Positions 24,714 through 33,815 of a stretch of 64,000 nucleotides of DNA are shown here, in pieces. This DNA comes from Bradyrhizobium symbiodeficiens (lineage in GTDB: Bacteria > Pseudomonadota > Alphaproteobacteria > Rhizobiales > Xanthobacteraceae). The stretch lies in assembly GCF_002266465.3 (NCBI RefSeq), contig NZ_CP029427.2:4466501-4530500 (forward strand). Reading direction: 5' to 3'. Numbering within the stretch: the stretch's first letter is position 1; every line of letters begins with the position of its first letter. The notes under the pieces were generated by a model. It did no database searches and was not told where the DNA came from. It saw nothing but the letters and a program-made list of their open reading frames with translations. The translations under genes and the position numbers were made by a program.

Positions 24714-25523
24714 CTAGCTGAACATCTTGTTGAGCTCGCCGCCGGGATAGCCGCTGCCGAGCTCGGTGAACGTCCCCTTCTCCGCCATCTCCTTGGCCGC
24801 GCGCATGAAGCCGCCCCAGGCGGCGCGGGCGAGCGAGCCGCCGACGCTGATCCGGCGCACGCCGAGATCCTCGGCTTCCTGCAACGACAGGCCGGAGGCG
24901 CCGATCAGGAGGTTGAACGGTTTTGGTGCGACAGCCTTCACCACGGCTGCGATGTCATCGCGGGTCTTCAGGCCCGGCGCGTAGAGGCAATCAGCGCCGG
25001 CGTCCGCGTAAGCGGTGAGCCGGTCGATGACGAGCTTCAAGTCAGTCACGCCCCACAAAAAGGCTTCGCAGCGGCCGACCAGCAGCACGCCGCTGTCGCC
25101 GATCGCCTTGCGCGAGGCCTTGATGCGCTCGGCCGCGAGCGCGCGCTCATAGATCGGATTCTGTTTGTCGCCGGTGGAATCCTCGATCGACAGGCCTGCG
25201 ACGCCGGTGCGCACGCAGCGCTCTACATTGTCGGCGACCCTGTCAGGCTCGACCGCAAAGCCGCCCTCGAAATCGGCGTTGATGGGGATGTCGACCGCCG
25301 AGCTCAATGCTGCCAGATGCTGACAGACATCCTCGACGCTGACGTGGTTGTCGGCTTTGCCGATGGTCCAGGCAAAGCCCGCGCTCGATGAGGCGAGCGC
25401 CTTGAAACCGAGATGCTGCAACGCCTTGGCGCTGCCGATATCGACCGGATTGGGCAGGATGAAGCACCCGCTCTCGTGCATCTTCCTGAAGCTCGCGCGC
25501 TTGTCCGCGGTCGTGACGTGCAT
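24714..25523 (-). CDS. Isocitrate lyase/PEP mutase family protein
   Basis: A 269-residue TIM-barrel of the ICL/PEPM superfamily. SGCFILPNPVDIGSAKALQH opens the barrel; INADFEGGFAVEPD and LSIEDSTGD hold metal-binding acids; VGRCEAFLWG and ADCLYAPGLKT are late motifs. The KKCGH lyase motif of isocitrate and methylisocitrate lyases is absent, so it is neither. Members in this clade include oxaloacetate hydrolase-like and phosphonopyruvate-related enzymes, and the substrate is unknown. I chose the ATG at 25523, with GGGAGAGAAAC as a strong ribosome binding site. Confidence 0.85.
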   Translation of the reverse strand: MHVTTADKRASFRKMHESGCFILPNPVDIGSAKALQHLGFKALASSSAGFAWTIGKADNHVSVEDVCQHLAALSSAVDIPINADFEGGFAVEPDRVADNVERCVRTGVAGLSIEDSTGDKQNPIYERALAAERIKASRKAIGDSGVLLVGRCEAFLWGVTDLKLVIDRLTAYADAGADCLYAPGLKTRDDIAAVVKAVAPKPFNLLIGASGLSLQEAEDLGVRRISVGGSLARAAWGGFMRAAKEMAEKGTFTELGSGYPGGELNKMFS

Positions 25524-25574
25524 GTTTCTCTCCCTTGTTGGCCGCGCAGACATAGGCGCGCCCCGTTCAGCGCG

Positions 25575-25925
25575 CTAGTGCGCGTCGTGCACCGCCCGGC
25601 TGTCCTTCGGCGCCTGCTCGCGATCATTCATGCCGTAGTCCCTGACCACGCTGGCGATGCGCAGATGGTAGTCGGCGAAGATCTGCGCCCTGCCCTTCGC
25701 CTGCGTGCGACGGTGCTCCATCGTGTTGCGCCAGGCCTGCACGGCGGCCTCGTCGCGCCAGAACGACACCGACAGGATCTTGCCCTTGTCGGTCAGGCTC
25801 TCGAAACGCTCGACCGAGATGAAGCCGTCGATGCTTTGCAGGATCGGCTTCAAATCGGCTGCGAGGTCGAAATAGTCCTGGCGGTGTTCCGGCTTCGGCC
25901 AGACCTCGAAGATCACGGCGATCAT
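25575..25925 (-). CDS. Antibiotic biosynthesis monooxygenase (ABM)-family protein
   Basis: A 116-residue dimeric alpha-beta barrel protein: IAVIFEVWPKPEHRQDYFDL is the first strand, then SIDGFISVERFESL and ILSVSFWRDEAAVQAWRNT. This matches the ABM/YgiN family, whose members are cofactor-free monooxygenases or of unknown function. There are two in-frame ATGs. AGGAG directly touches the first (25931) but is ideally spaced from the second (25925), so I use the latter. The NIPSNAP gene lies 24 bases upstream on the same strand; the two make a likely operon. Confidence 0.82.
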   Translation of the reverse strand: MIAVIFEVWPKPEHRQDYFDLAADLKPILQSIDGFISVERFESLTDKGKILSVSFWRDEAAVQAWRNTMEHRRTQAKGRAQIFADYHLRIASVVRDYGMNDREQAPKDSRAVHDAH

Positions 25926-25949
25926 GGGCATCTCCTGCTGCTGCTTCGC

Positions 25950-26258
25950 CTACAATACCACCTTGCGCAGGAATGTGCGTTCTTCGGCGAGGATGAATTT
26001 GTGTTCCTCGGCGAAATGGAAATTCGCCATGCCCTCCGCGTCCTGCCGCAGCCGGGCGCGATAGGCTTCATAGGCGGCCAGACTCTCGAAGCTGATCAGC
26101 GCGGAGGCGATGTTGTTGGTGCCCTCGTGCGGCATGAAATAGCCGATCAGGTCGCCGCCGCATTTCGGGATGATGGTGAGCCAGCGCTTCGAATAGTCCT
26201 CGAACTGCGCGCGCTTGAACGGGTCGATCTGATAGCGGATGAAGACGGTGACGGACAT
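25950..26258 (-). CDS. NIPSNAP-family protein
   Basis: A 102-residue NIPSNAP-type alpha-beta barrel: MSVTVFIRYQIDPFKRAQFE at the start, GGDLIGYFMPHEGTNNIASA in the middle and EHKFILAEERTFLRKVVL at the end. A strong ribosome binding site (CAGGAGCCCATC) precedes the ATG at 26258. It sits just upstream of the ABM gene and divergent from an ArsR-type regulator across a family E repeat. Role unknown; the set may be a small regulon for reactive small molecules, which is inference. Confidence 0.83.
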   Translation of the reverse strand: MSVTVFIRYQIDPFKRAQFEDYSKRWLTIIPKCGGDLIGYFMPHEGTNNIASALISFESLAAYEAYRARLRQDAEGMANFHFAEEHKFILAEERTFLRKVVL

Positions 26259-26302
26259 GATGGGCTCCTGTTTCCAAACAGTCATCGTGAGTCGCGAAGT
26301 TT

Positions 26303-26392
26303 CGTAGGGTGGGCAAAGCGAAGCGTGCCCACGTCCTAGGTCCGCAACGACGATCGGTGGGCACGTCGCTGCGCTCCTTTGCCCACCCTACG
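26303..26392. repeat. Interspersed palindromic repeat, family E
   Basis: Left arm CGTAGGGTGGGCAAAG and right arm CTTTGCCCACCCTACG are exact inverted repeats, and the inner arms GCGTGCCCACG and GTGGGCACGTC add a second stem. It lies inside the divergent promoter region of the NIPSNAP and ArsR genes. A decayed copy is at 49733-49770. Confidence 0.75.
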
Positions 26393-26467
26393 GCCGCGCT
26401 CCCGCGATGACAGCGTAGTGAAAGGTTACATCTTGTCCGACCACAATGCTTCGGCTACCATCGAAGC

Positions 26468-27166
26468 ATGAAATCAGGTCCCGACATCGCCCTGGTCGCC
26501 TCGCTGGTCGGCGATCCCGCGCGCGCCAACATGCTCACCGCGCTGATGAACGGCCGCGCGCTCACGGCGAGCGAGCTGGCGCAGGAGGCCGGCATCACGC
26601 CGCAGACCGCGAGCTCGCATCTGGCCAAGCTCGAGGCGGGCGGGCTGGTCGAGCCGGAGAAGCAGGGCCGGCACCGCTACTATCGCCTCACCGACGACGA
26701 TGTCGCCAGCGTGCTCGAAGGCCTCGCAGGCCTTGCCGCGCGCACCGGGCACATGCGGGTGCGTACCGGGCCGAAGGATCCGGCGCTGCGACGCGCGCGG
26801 ATCTGCTACGACCATCTCGCCGGCGATCTCGGCGTGCAGATGCTGGATTCTCTGCGCGATCGAAATCTGGTCAGGCAGAAAAAGCAGGACATCGAGCTGA
26901 CGACCGAAGGCGAACGCTTCCTTGCCAAGCATCTGCAGATCTCGCCCGGCATGCTCACCCATCCGCGGCGGCCCGTGTGCAAGGCCTGCCTCGACTGGAG
27001 CGAGCGGCGCCATCATCTCGCCGGCACGCTGGGGGCCGCCATGATGCAGCGCTTCGCCGAGCTGAAATGGGCGGCGCGCGACGCCACGCCCGGCAGCCGC
27101 GTCGTCAACTTCACCCGCACCGGTGAGAAGCAGTTTGCCGCGCTGTTCGGCGATGATGCTGGCTAG
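26468..27166 (+). CDS. ArsR-family winged-helix regulator, long form
   Basis: A 232-residue regulator. The N-terminal ~85 residues are an ArsR/SmtB winged helix (ELAQEAGITPQTASSHLAKL, then GLVEPEKQGRHRYYRLTDDD). The rest is an extension with RARICYDHLAGDLGVQ, PVCKACLDWSERRHHLAG and RVVNFTRTGEKQFAALFG. Cysteines in YDHLAG context and PVCKAC could bind metal or sense thiol stress. It is divergent from the NIPSNAP and ABM genes and probably regulates them. A second copy of its last ~13 codons lies at 27794-27844. Confidence 0.86.
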   Translation: MKSGPDIALVASLVGDPARANMLTALMNGRALTASELAQEAGITPQTASSHLAKLEAGGLVEPEKQGRHRYYRLTDDDVASVLEGLAGLAARTGHMRVRTGPKDPALRRARICYDHLAGDLGVQMLDSLRDRNLVRQKKQDIELTTEGERFLAKHLQISPGMLTHPRRPVCKACLDWSERRHHLAGTLGAAMMQRFAELKWAARDATPGSRVVNFTRTGEKQFAALFGDDAG

Positions 27167-27235
27167 CCCTCGCAACTCTTGAACCATTCGCCCCGCCGGG
27201 CGACCAATCGGGGCGAAGACGCTTTCGAGACCCCC

Positions 27236-27742
27236 ATGTACCACCTGCTACGTCTGCTTCCCGCCCTGCTCATTGCGGGGTACATCCTGCCGGCCCATGC
27301 GGATATCGTTCCCAAATTCGCCGACTATCCGGCCAAGGTCTTCACCGGCAAACCGGCGAGGCCGCGCCTGCACAACCAATACCTGCGCGACGTTCGCGAG
27401 CAGTTTGATCACGCCATCGGTGACGACAAGGTCAGCGCGGCCGGCCACTATTACGTCGTCAAGCTGCCCTGCGGTTCGGCCTGCGTCGCCCCCGTACTGC
27501 TGGATGCCCGCACCGGCCGCATCACCGAGCTGTTCACGGTGTCCGGCTGGCGGGAAGTCGGCGACGATTTCGACGCCGTAGTCAGCCGTGCCAGCAGCCG
27601 TCTCATCGTCTTCCGTGGCGCGCGCAACGAAACCGGCGTCATCGGCAATCACTACTACCTGCTCGGCGAAGGCGGCCGCTTGAAGCATCTGTACACGATG
27701 AATACCGACGGCAATTTCGAGACCTCGCCGAAGATCGAATGA
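27236..27742 (+). CDS. Secreted hypothetical protein
   Basis: A 168-residue exported protein. A signal peptide (residues 1-21, ending LPAHAD) is followed by a compact globular part with PKFADYPAKVFTGKPARPRL, GHYYVVKLPCGSACVAPVLL and NHYYLLGEGGRLKHLYTM. The Cys pair CGSAC may form a disulfide in the periplasm. No domain is known to me. It lies between the ArsR gene and a displaced copy of the ArsR C-terminal codons, so it may have entered this place by recombination. An in-frame start at 27179 would remove the signal peptide from the N-terminus; I prefer 27236. Confidence 0.65.
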   Translation: MYHLLRLLPALLIAGYILPAHADIVPKFADYPAKVFTGKPARPRLHNQYLRDVREQFDHAIGDDKVSAAGHYYVVKLPCGSACVAPVLLDARTGRITELFTVSGWREVGDDFDAVVSRASSRLIVFRGARNETGVIGNHYYLLGEGGRLKHLYTMNTDGNFETSPKIE

Positions 27743-27793
27743 TGCATCCAAACGCTTCCTCCGGCCGCCACCGGCACGACAATGCCCGGGATG

Positions 27794-27844
27794 CGCACCG
27801 GCGAGAAGCAGTTTGCCGCGTTGTTCGGCGACGGGAAGGACTGA
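27794..27844 (+). pseudogene. Displaced copy of the ArsR gene 3' end
   Basis: Seventeen codons reading RTGEKQFAALFGDGKD and a stop. The first 13 encode the same residues as the last codons of the ArsR gene (27116-27154), and the DNA differs only at third-base positions (GGC/GGT, TTG/CTG, GAC/GAT). After that the two copies diverge and end differently. Sequence upstream of 27794 is not ArsR-like. It looks like the tail of a related gene left behind after an insertion or allelic exchange. Confidence 0.6.
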
Positions 27845-27892
27845 TCACGCCATTCGCGTGACATCGCACATTTGCGTGTGAACTCTCAGTCT

Positions 27893-27924
27893 CGTCGTGG
27901 CCGGGCTTGACCCGGCCATCCACG
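27893..27924. repeat. Partial family B repeat
   Basis: CGTCGTGGCCGGGC, TTGA and CCCGGCCATCCACG form one hairpin arm pair of the family B element seen at 15349-15438. The second half of the element is missing. It lies 43 bases before the alpha/beta hydrolase start. Confidence 0.6.
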
Positions 27925-27966
27925 CGCTTATGCGAACGGTCATTCCGTGACCGTGAGAGACCCACC

Positions 27967-28977
27967 ATGATCCGCATCGTCCCGGCCGCCCTCGCCGCCG
28001 CTCTTCTTGCTTCCCTGCTCACCACCGCGCACGCCGCAGACACACCGCCACGCGAGCCCTATGGCATCGCACTCGAGGGTTTTGCCTATCCCTACCCCGT
28101 GCACCAATTGCCGCTCGTCAACGACGGCGAGCAGCTCAGCATGGCCTATATGGACGTCGCGCCTGCACAGCCGAACGGCCGCACCGTGGTGCTGCTGCAT
28201 GGGCGCAATTTTCCGTCGAGCTATTGGGCCCCTGTCATCAGGATGCTCAACGACGCCGGCTACCGCGTCGTGGTCCCGGACCAGATCGGCTTCGGCAAAT
28301 CCTCCAAGCCTGCGGGCGAACTGCATTTCGACACGCTGGCGCGCAACACCATCGCGCTGCTCGATCACTTGCAGATCAACAAGGCCGACATCGTCGCCCA
28401 TTCACTCGGCGGCATGCTGGGCGTGCGCATCGCCCGCGCCTACCCTGACCGCGTCGCCCACCTCGTGCTGACTGCGCCGATCGGGCTGGAGGACTACCGC
28501 CTCTACGTGCCGCCGACGCCGACCGAGGCGATCATCGCGACCGAGGACAAGCTCACCGCCGAGGGTTATCGCAAGCAGCTGCAAACCAACTACGCAATCA
28601 AGCTGCCCCCTGATGCGATCACGCCGTATATCGACGCCCGCTTCAACATCAAGAGCAGCCCCGACTACCCGCGCTGGCTGCGCGCCTTCGTCAGTTCCGG
28701 GCAGATGATCTATCGCGAGCCGGTCGCGCATGAGATTCCTCTCGTCACCGAACCTACGCTGTTCATCATGGGCGCCGACGACCACAACGCGCCGGGCCGG
28801 CCGAACGCGCCCGAGGCGCTGCGGGCCAAGATGGGGCAGAACGCCGAACTGGCGAAAGCGCTTGCCGCCAAGATGCCGAATGCGCGGGCTGAAGTGATCC
28901 CGAACACCGGACATCTCGTCTTCCTGGAGGCGCCCGAGAAGTTCAAGGAGCTGGTGCTTAGTTTTCTCGGCCGCTAG
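27967..28977 (+). CDS. Secreted alpha/beta hydrolase
   Basis: A 336-residue periplasmic hydrolase. A signal peptide (residues 1-23, ending TTAHAAD) precedes a full alpha/beta fold: VVLLHGRNFPSSYW (oxyanion hole), DQIGFGKSSKP, nucleophile elbow IVAHSLGGMLG (Ser), acid in FIMGADDHNAPG and His in NTGHLVFLEAPEKF. The fold and order suggest an epoxide hydrolase, haloalkane dehalogenase or esterase relative, and the substrate is not readable. The start at 27967 is chosen because it gives a clean signal peptide. Confidence 0.87.
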   Translation: MIRIVPAALAAALLASLLTTAHAADTPPREPYGIALEGFAYPYPVHQLPLVNDGEQLSMAYMDVAPAQPNGRTVVLLHGRNFPSSYWAPVIRMLNDAGYRVVVPDQIGFGKSSKPAGELHFDTLARNTIALLDHLQINKADIVAHSLGGMLGVRIARAYPDRVAHLVLTAPIGLEDYRLYVPPTPTEAIIATEDKLTAEGYRKQLQTNYAIKLPPDAITPYIDARFNIKSSPDYPRWLRAFVSSGQMIYREPVAHEIPLVTEPTLFIMGADDHNAPGRPNAPEALRAKMGQNAELAKALAAKMPNARAEVIPNTGHLVFLEAPEKFKELVLSFLGR

Positions 28978-29168
28978 CGACACTTGCGTGTCGTCTCAGG
29001 CAGGATGCGGCGAACGTTCATGCCGCATTCAGGTCATGATTGGCAGGTTTGGATCGCGCCGTGTCGATGTGTTGCAAGATTTGACATGTCGAATCGTGTC
29101 TTTTGATTCATTGTGCGCCTCAAGCGCCACCCCCAAAGACTTGCTCCAAGGACGAGAAGGAAGATCAC

Positions 29169-29417
29169 ATGAAATACCTGTTAGCCGCCGCCATGCTCGC
29201 CAGCGCGGTCGTCGGTTTCAGCGAGGCCGCCAGCGCCGCCGAGGGCTGCGGCCGAGGGTTCTATCGCGGTCCCTATGGACATTGCCGCCCGATGCGCGGC
29301 GCGGTCGTGGTGCGCCCGGCCCCCGTGTATGTAGCCCCGCCGGTCGTCGTCGTGCCCCGCGCGCGCGTGTGCCCGTATGGCTTCCGCTGGTACGCCGGCC
29401 GCTGCCGCCCGTTCTGA
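29169..29417 (+). CDS. Small secreted GCG_CRPN-type protein
   Basis: An 82-residue exported protein with a signal peptide (about residues 1-24) and a mature start AAEGCGRGFYRGPYGHCRPM. This is the GCG...CRPN prefix seen in many Rhizobiales proteins. It is followed by a Val/Pro-rich spacer and a second Cys pair (ARVCPYGFRWYAGRCRPF). The four cysteines fit two disulfides in the periplasm. GAGAAGGAAGATCAC precedes the ATG. A TTGACA at 29081-29086 could be a promoter -35. Followed by a strong terminator. The role is unknown. Confidence 0.75.
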   Translation: MKYLLAAAMLASAVVGFSEAASAAEGCGRGFYRGPYGHCRPMRGAVVVRPAPVYVAPPVVVVPRARVCPYGFRWYAGRCRPF

Positions 29418-29434
29418 TCTCCTTGCGTCGCAAG

Positions 29435-29468
29435 ATGGCCGCGCAGGTTCAGCCTGCGCGGCCATTTT
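29435..29468 (+). terminator. Intrinsic terminator
   Basis: A 13-bp perfect stem, ATGGCCGCGCAGG and CCTGCGCGGCCAT with a TTCAG loop, is followed by TTTTCG. It lies 18 bases past the stop of the GCG_CRPN-type gene. Confidence 0.75.
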
Positions 29469-29575
29469 CGTTCAGGCTTGCTGCCGACGATTCGTCCGCC
29501 GTCTAATTTGAGCGACCTCGAGTCGAAACGGGGACCGCGGCTGCGATCCCCGTCCATTTCACGGCTTGCCGCTGC

Positions 29576-29857
29576 TTACCAATGGCGACGGTGCCAGCGC
29601 CGGTGATGCCGGCGCCAATGACGGCGGTGCCAGCCCCAGTGGCGGTGATGGCCATGCCAGTGCACCTGTTCGGGCGCAAGCTTGGCGGCTTCCTCGCTGG
29701 TGGTGACGGCAGGATGAGCGTCGGGGTTGCCTTGCGGCATGCGCGTGGGATCGCCGACCGGCTGCGGCGACAACGGCGCGGCCTGCGCGGTCGCGGCGAA
29801 GGCGGCGGCACCCGCCGTCACACCCAATGCAAGTTTCAAAAAATTCCGGCGCTCCAT
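29576..29857 (-). CDS. Tat-exported His/Arg/Trp-rich protein
   Basis: A 93-residue protein opening with MERRNFLKLALGVTAGAAAFA, a twin-arginine (RRNFLK) signal with a hydrophobic core and ATAQAA cleavage region. The mature N-terminal part is Pro/Ala-rich. The C-terminal ~30 residues are almost only His, Arg and Trp (HHRHWGWHRRHWRRH-type repeats), suited to binding metal or heme or polyanions. Tat export would suit a folded or metal-loaded protein. The start is the ATG at 29857. No function is known; similar 'twin-arginine signal' small proteins occur across Bradyrhizobium. Confidence 0.72.
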   Translation of the reverse strand: MERRNFLKLALGVTAGAAAFAATAQAAPLSPQPVGDPTRMPQGNPDAHPAVTTSEEAAKLAPEQVHWHGHHRHWGWHRRHWRRHHRRWHRRHW

Positions 29858-29971
29858 GACATATCCTCTAGGCTACCTGGCAAGTGATGCAGAGGAAGTG
29901 TCGCGGTCGCGGCATGAACCAAGGCTGAATCGCGTGTTCAGATTCGTTGCGAGGCGAACATTCGGTGCGCC

Positions 29972-30286
29972 CTATTTGAAAAACTCCTGCGCCAGCACCA
30001 GCGTCTCGCGCGAGCGCTTGACGTCGGGCCAGTCGCGGTTGAAATCGGCGACGAGTTGCTTCAGCGCATCGCCCTTCAGCATCGCCGCAAGCTTGGCCTC
30101 GTCATCGAACTGATACATCGCCTGATGCAGCGCGGGATCATCGAGACTCCAGAACCGCCACGCCTTGCTCACGCCGAATGCCTTCACCGCGTCGGGTACA
30201 TGTTCCGTCTCGTACCATCTGTCGAACGCGGCGCGCTGGGCGGGATCGGCGACGGTGGCACGGACGACGAAGAAAGCTGCCGGCAT
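29972..30286 (-). CDS. Small alpha-beta barrel (EthD-like) protein
   Basis: A 104-residue dimeric alpha-beta barrel protein: PAAFFVVRATVADPAQRAAF, then RWYETEHVPDAVKAFGVSKA and AMYQFDDEAKLAAMLKGD. The RWYETEHVPD pattern is like the EthD/DUF4286 group. CAGGAGGAAATCCG is a strong ribosome binding site for the ATG at 30286, so longer upstream starts are rejected. It is divergent from the GST gene 148 bases away; a shared promoter region is likely. Enzymatic function is unknown. Confidence 0.78.
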   Translation of the reverse strand: MPAAFFVVRATVADPAQRAAFDRWYETEHVPDAVKAFGVSKAWRFWSLDDPALHQAMYQFDDEAKLAAMLKGDALKQLVADFNRDWPDVKRSRETLVLAQEFFK

Positions 30287-30434
30287 CGGATTTCCTCCTG
30301 TTGTTTGAGGCAAGCTTAGCCGCTCCAGTGACCGGCGGCAAAAAAGAGTTGGCACCGGTGTCGGAACGGGCGCCCTTCGCTCGTCCTTTGTTTCGAACCA
30401 GGACATTTCTTGAATCAAGACATGGAGACAGCAA

Positions 30435-31085
30435 ATGGCCGACCTTACCCTGACCACCTTCAATTGGGTTCCCCAAGCGCCGCGCGGGTTCGTGCGCGAC
30501 CTCCGCGTGCGCTGGGCGCTCGAAGAGGCCGCCTTGCCCTATCGCGTCGCCAGCGCCCCGTTTGACGATCGCGGGGCCGCACATTTCGCCCACCAGCCGT
30601 TCGGCCAGGTGCCGTGGCTGACCGATGGCGATCTCTCGATCTTCGAGACCGGCGCGATCCTGCTGCATCTCGGCGGGCTCAGCGAGAAGCTGATGCCCAC
30701 CGATCCGCGCGGTCGCACAGAGACGACGGAATGGGTGTTCGCGGCGCTCAATTCGGTGGAGATGGCCAGCCTGCCCTGGGGAATGTCGAAGTTCATGGGA
30801 CATCCGACCGACACGGCGGCGTGGAAATTCGTCGATGACTTCCTCAAGCTGCGCCTCAAGCATCTCGACCCGGTGCTGGCAGGGCGCGAATGGCTGGCGG
30901 GATCCTTCTCCGTCGCCGACATCCTGATGGCGGACGTGCTGCGCGTCATCGATGGCTTCGACGCGCTGGCGGACAGCCCTGCCTGCCGCGCCTACGTCGC
31001 GCGTGCGACGGCCCGCCCGGCGTTCGCCAAGGCCCATGCCGACCAGATGGCGCATTTCGCTGCGGCGGATAGAGCGCGCTCGTAA
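30435..31085 (+). CDS. Glutathione S-transferase family protein
   Basis: A 216-residue cytosolic GST. The thioredoxin-like N-domain has VRWALEEAALPYRVASAPF and the cis-Pro GSH-binding motif QPFGQVPWLTDGDLSIFETG with its ET pair. The helical C-domain has WLAGSFSVADILMADVLRVI, the usual SVADI capping motif. Such proteins conjugate or remove glutathione from electrophiles. The catalytic Ser/Cys/Tyr near the N-terminus is not obvious (TTFNWVPQAPRG), so the class is unsure. Divergent from a small alpha-beta barrel protein. Confidence 0.88.
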   Translation: MADLTLTTFNWVPQAPRGFVRDLRVRWALEEAALPYRVASAPFDDRGAAHFAHQPFGQVPWLTDGDLSIFETGAILLHLGGLSEKLMPTDPRGRTETTEWVFAALNSVEMASLPWGMSKFMGHPTDTAAWKFVDDFLKLRLKHLDPVLAGREWLAGSFSVADILMADVLRVIDGFDALADSPACRAYVARATARPAFAKAHADQMAHFAAADRARS

Positions 31086-31087
31086 TT

Positions 31088-31180
31088 CGTAGAGCGGATT
31101 AGGCGAAGCCGTAATCCGCCAAGGCCTTCATCCGCCGATACGGACAGTGGCGGATTACGCTGGCGCTAATCCGCCCTACG
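31088..31180. repeat. Interspersed palindromic repeat, family D
   Basis: CGTAGAGCGGATTAG and CTAATCCGCCCTACG outer arms with GTAATCCGCCA and TGGCGGATTAC inner arms, the same design as 18269-18353. It fills the space between the GST stop and the convergent minus-strand gene, where it may terminate both. Confidence 0.75.
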
Positions 31181-31182
31181 CA

Positions 31183-31530
31183 TCACACCAGCTTCAGCGG
31201 CGCATCGGCGACGACGCGCAGGTCGATGCTGCCGATCAACGCCGCACGGCGCGCCTCCGCAGCGCTGATGGCGTCGTCCGTCTGCCGCAACGTGCTGACG
31301 TTCGAGCCGAGCGACACGATCCCGCCGAGCACCAGCGCAATCGAGCCAAGCGCAGCGGTCTGACCGAAGCCGAACACACCGAGGATCGTCACCACCAACA
31401 GCGCGGCGCCGCCCCCGATCGCGATCTTGGACGCCAGGATGTACTTCCGGCACCGCTCGGCGATCTCGGCGAGCCGCGCGATGCGATCCTCGATGTCGGA
31501 GATTTCGTCGGTCGGATTATCTTCGGTCAT
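31183..31530 (-). CDS. Two-helix membrane protein, hypothetical
   Basis: A 115-residue protein. An acidic cytosolic head MTEDNPTDEISDIEDRIARL leads a short coiled-coil-like helix, followed by two transmembrane helices (about residues 34-51 and 57-74) with GFGQTA between, and a C-terminal tail (TDDAISAAEARRAALIGSID). Both ends probably lie in the cytosol. I place the start at the ATG at 31530; longer frames upstream have no conserved character. Function unknown. Confidence 0.65.
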   Translation of the reverse strand: MTEDNPTDEISDIEDRIARLAEIAERCRKYILASKIAIGGGAALLVVTILGVFGFGQTAALGSIALVLGGIVSLGSNVSTLRQTDDAISAAEARRAALIGSIDLRVVADAPLKLV

Positions 31531-31591
31531 CACATTTGCGAGCGAGCAGTTCGGGGAACAAACGAACTTCGATGATAGAGCACGCGACGGC

Positions 31592-32128
31592 CTAAGACAC
31601 CGGCCCAACGCATGCAGGAATAGGCCCGAGCGACATAGCGGGCTCGGGCGGAGAATCGTTTGGGCTGGCCGCATCGTTTCCGAAGCCGGGCAAGACCCTG
31701 ACCCGAACAGCCACCCTGTCCCGCCTTCGATCGGTGATTGCTTCGTATCGGAGACTATCCGGCCCGCTGTAACCAGGTCGAGCCAGATAGAAAATGCTTA
31801 TGCCGCGGACCCAGCGCCCAATACAAGCTCGGTCGCTTCCAGAGTCGCTCGCCACCTCGAAGTCCTCGATACGATAACAGACGACCCCATGTTCCGGTGA
31901 TTTCATGAGCAAGAGCCGGGGAAGCTCGACCGGCGCGCAGGTATTGTCGGCGTCGGCGTAGCCTTCGATCACGGTCTCTTCCGCCGTTCGGGCGGTGACG
32001 GTCATCTCGCTGTCCTGGGCAAAGCACGATATGTCCATCGCCAGGACCGCGGACGACACGCCCAATATCAGGCCGCACGATCCAATGGCGCACCGCCATG
32101 ATCTCGATCGACGACGCCAAATTGCCAC
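31592..32128 (-). CDS. Secreted Ig-like hypothetical protein
   Basis: About 178 residues with a GTG start at 32128. A hydrophobic stretch CAIGSCGLILGVSSAVLA (about residues 13-30) probably acts as a signal peptide. The mature part has TCAPVELPRLLLMKSPEHG, a CYRIEDFEV stretch and YLARPGYSGPDSLRYEAI. The GYxGxDSLRYE motif is typical of bacterial Ig-like/cadherin-like repeats. Four cysteines suggest disulfides. It begins 16 bases past pccB on the same strand and could be read with it. Function unknown. Confidence 0.6.
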   Translation of the reverse strand: MAIWRRRSRSWRCAIGSCGLILGVSSAVLAMDISCFAQDSEMTVTARTAEETVIEGYADADNTCAPVELPRLLLMKSPEHGVVCYRIEDFEVASDSGSDRACIGRWVRGISIFYLARPGYSGPDSLRYEAITDRRRDRVAVRVRVLPGFGNDAASPNDSPPEPAMSLGPIPACVGPVS

Positions 32129-32143
32129 CGGCGTGCCCTTCCC

Positions 32144-33676
<1,533 letters not shown>

Positions 33677-33815
33677 TTGCTCCCGCCAGTTCTTAAGTGA
33701 TGCGGGGTTCTAACACGGCATTTTGCGGCCCGGAAAGCGCCTTTCCGCGCCGCAAGGCTGCCTTGTCCGGCCTAAAAGCTTGAGGGATTACAAAGTTTTG
33801 CCTGGGGAGACGAGC

